25,671 nt of DNA, from NCBI GenBank assembly GCA_035369865.1, contig DAOOVG010000025.1, forward strand, positions 1-25,671, in the 5' to 3' direction. How positions within the stretch are numbered: position 1 is the stretch's first letter; every line of letters begins with the position of its first letter. This DNA comes from MVYY01 sp035369865 (GTDB lineage Bacteria > Bacteroidota > Bacteroidia > Bacteroidales > Paludibacteraceae). This document shows positions 23,888 through 25,671 of the stretch, piece after piece. Under the pieces are notes generated by a model that was not told the origin of the DNA, made no database searches, and saw only the letters and a list, made by a program, of their open reading frames with translations. The position numbers and the translations under genes were made by a program.

Positions 23888-25642
23888 TCAATAGCCTGGA
23901 TTTTGTATTAATACACCCTGAGCTTTTGTCATTTCATTACCAGGGATGGGTTGCAAATAAAATTGATCAAAGAATTTTTTAACGATCTTTGTAAGACACT
24001 TTGAATAATCAGGTTGTCCATTCACTCCTTTTTGAGCAATATTATAAACTAATGTTCCATTTGTTTGTTTTACAACCTCAATCCCATATCCAGGAATATT
24101 TTCATAAATATTGGCTAATTTCCAACGTCGAAGATCAAAGAAACGTTTATCTTCAAATGCCAATTCAATTCTACGTTCATGAATAAGTTTTTCTCTTAAT
24201 TCATCACCTGTTATCTCATCACCAATAGGAGGCATCATAACACTTGCACGATTACGAATTTTATTGATGTATTCACGACAAGTTGCTTCATCACCTAAAT
24301 TTAAGCAGGCTTCTGCATAGTTTAAATAAATTTCGCCCAACCTAAACCATGGATAGAATCTCGTTGCATTATCAGTTTCGCTAATTACATCATCTTCAAT
24401 ATGCCATTTTTTCAACCAATAACCACTACCTCCTGTACCTACCGTTTCATTATAAAAAGGTCCATGTGGAAAACTCCTTGGATTAGCCGATTTATAACTA
24501 TCTATTACTAATCCACGAAAAGTACAACCTGGATAAATAATAGTTTCATAAAAACGAGGATCGCGTCCATCCCATGGTTTAGAAGGATCGTAGCCAGAAC
24601 CATCCTCAAAAGGAAGTTTTCCTGTATCTTTCATTTCATACTCACATACCATCTGTTCATAAGGAGTACAGGATAACCATCCACCAAAAGAATAACTCGG
24701 AGAGTAAAATACTTGTGCAAGATTTGTTAATTTTGCCCATGATCGATCAAAATATTTTGCCCAAATAAGCTCGGGACAATTCACATCATACCAAATATCT
24801 TTATAATTATCAGCTAAATCATATCCGGGTAAATCAATAACAGCTTTAGCTGCAACTCTTGCACTATCCCATTTATGTATATTGTATACACCTTTAAATA
24901 TTAAATTATTTCCTGTTGGATTTGGATCATCGGGATCATTAAATAATGGACTGGCGGCATAAAGCCATACTCTTGATTTTAAAGCCAAAGCCACATCCCG
25001 ACATACCCTTCCTTTTTGAGTTGGTGTTTCGGGAAGATAAGCCAAAGCTGAATTTATATCAGAGAGAACAAAATTTACACAATCGTCATAATTATTACGT
25101 TTTACATCATAAAAGTCATCTTCTGTAGTATAAGCCTTGGTGATAATTGGCACACCTCCATATCTCCAAATCAAATTAGCATAAGTCCATGCTCGAAAGA
25201 AATAGACTTCTCCTTTCATTTGCTTTTTTATATTTTCAGATACAGTTGCCTCATCAATTTGATCCAAAAAGTCATTCATATTACGAATATAAGTATATGC
25301 TCGTTTCCATATATTCAAATAAGTCATACGTGTATTATGAGCATAACCTCCTTCAGATATATAAACTACGTTGTCAGGAGTCATTTCACCTCTTGCAATG
25401 TAATTAGTAGAAGTTCCACCATACCTAAAGTAACCTTCATCAGTAATAGCAGCGAGTGTCCCTTCAGTAAAAGGATGTGGAATTGCATCATAAAAAGTAT
25501 TTACATAAGCTGTTAATAAACCTTCATTAGAAAATACTGCCTTTTCAGAAATCTTATCAAGAGGCTGCTTTTCTAAAAAATCATCATTACATGACACCAG
25601 CATAAAAAGAGAAATAAAAATAAAATATATTAGTTTTTTCAT
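23888..25642 (-). CDS. SusD/RagB-family nutrient-binding lipoprotein
   Basis: Outer-membrane surface lipoprotein of 584 aa that caps a SusC-type TonB-dependent transporter and binds a glycan or oligosaccharide. The signal ends in a lipobox LFMLVSC with Cys18 as the lipidated residue, followed by NDDFLEKQPLDKISE, a typical SusD start. Further hallmarks are an N-terminal TPR-like helical region (VYFFRAWTYANLIWRYGGVP), WFRLGEIYLNYAEACLNLGD and the C-terminal block LREKLIHERRIELAFEDKRFFDLRRWK. The gene is complete. SusC would normally lie immediately upstream, meaning beyond the right edge (only 29 bp remain). It is the first visible gene of the minus-strand cluster, 71 bp from the ceramidase-fold gene. 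Confidence 0.96.
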   Translation of the reverse strand: MKKLIYFIFISLFMLVSCNDDFLEKQPLDKISEKAVFSNEGLLTAYVNTFYDAIPHPFTEGTLAAITDEGYFRYGGTSTNYIARGEMTPDNVVYISEGGYAHNTRMTYLNIWKRAYTYIRNMNDFLDQIDEATVSENIKKQMKGEVYFFRAWTYANLIWRYGGVPIITKAYTTEDDFYDVKRNNYDDCVNFVLSDINSALAYLPETPTQKGRVCRDVALALKSRVWLYAASPLFNDPDDPNPTGNNLIFKGVYNIHKWDSARVAAKAVIDLPGYDLADNYKDIWYDVNCPELIWAKYFDRSWAKLTNLAQVFYSPSYSFGGWLSCTPYEQMVCEYEMKDTGKLPFEDGSGYDPSKPWDGRDPRFYETIIYPGCTFRGLVIDSYKSANPRSFPHGPFYNETVGTGGSGYWLKKWHIEDDVISETDNATRFYPWFRLGEIYLNYAEACLNLGDEATCREYINKIRNRASVMMPPIGDEITGDELREKLIHERRIELAFEDKRFFDLRRWKLANIYENIPGYGIEVVKQTNGTLVYNIAQKGVNGQPDYSKCLTKIVKKFFDQFYLQPIPGNEMTKAQGVLIQNPGY

Positions 25643-25671
25643 AATTGCTTGTATTTTAAAATGTTACTTTT

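Noticed and set aside
1..25671. CRISPR array
   Set aside because: No regularly spaced identical repeats and no cas-like gene were seen. The only tandem pattern is the short heptamer repeat near 8.1 kb.

Overview
The window looks like chromosomal DNA of an AT-rich member of the Bacteroidota, most likely Bacteroidales. This rests on a SusD/RagB lipoprotein, a CarboxypepD-type TonB-dependent barrel protein, the FucP/NagP-like sugar transporter type, a fur-purA pair, a DUF3098-uppP-truB cluster, and promoters that fit TTG-N19-TAnnTTTG rather than the E. coli -35/-10 consensus. I read no species-level marker.

Left part (1-4.5 kb): a decayed IS630-type transposase runs in from the left edge and ends one base before the stop of a PhoR-like sensor kinase, which is encoded with its OmpR/PhoB-type regulator on the minus strand. 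A divergent AlkD-like gene with an apparently short N-terminus follows a compact cluster of three hairpins. Next come a Fur-family regulator and purA.

Middle part (6-13.4 kb): mostly housekeeping. It holds a YugP-type membrane zinc peptidase, an 820-bp stretch without genes, mscL on the minus strand, a 565-bp gap with a degenerate heptamer repeat, and a tight plus-strand run of flavodiiron protein, DUF3098 protein, uppP and truB. queA follows separately. A tRNA-Gln with anticodon CTG and a textbook Bacteroidota promoter closes the region.

Right part (13.3 kb to the end): all minus strand. A stand-alone TonB-dependent outer-membrane barrel protein comes first, then a 600-bp gap with nested inverted repeats. 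After that lies what looks like one polysaccharide-utilization locus, in transcription order: SusD lipoprotein, secreted ceramidase-fold protein, two secreted GH20 beta-hexosaminidases, an amidotransferase-fold protein, and an MFS sugar transporter. The SusC partner should lie just beyond the right edge. A plausible route is: a GlcNAc- or GalNAc-bearing glycan or glycoconjugate is bound by SusD, trimmed by the two GH20 enzymes, and the released sugar is taken up by the MFS permease. The ceramidase-fold protein keeps the putative zinc ligands but has Asp where the nucleophilic serine is expected. The amidotransferase-like protein has no cysteine at the expected elbow. These two proteins, together with an aromatic substitution in one GH20 copy, are the most promising leads in the window.
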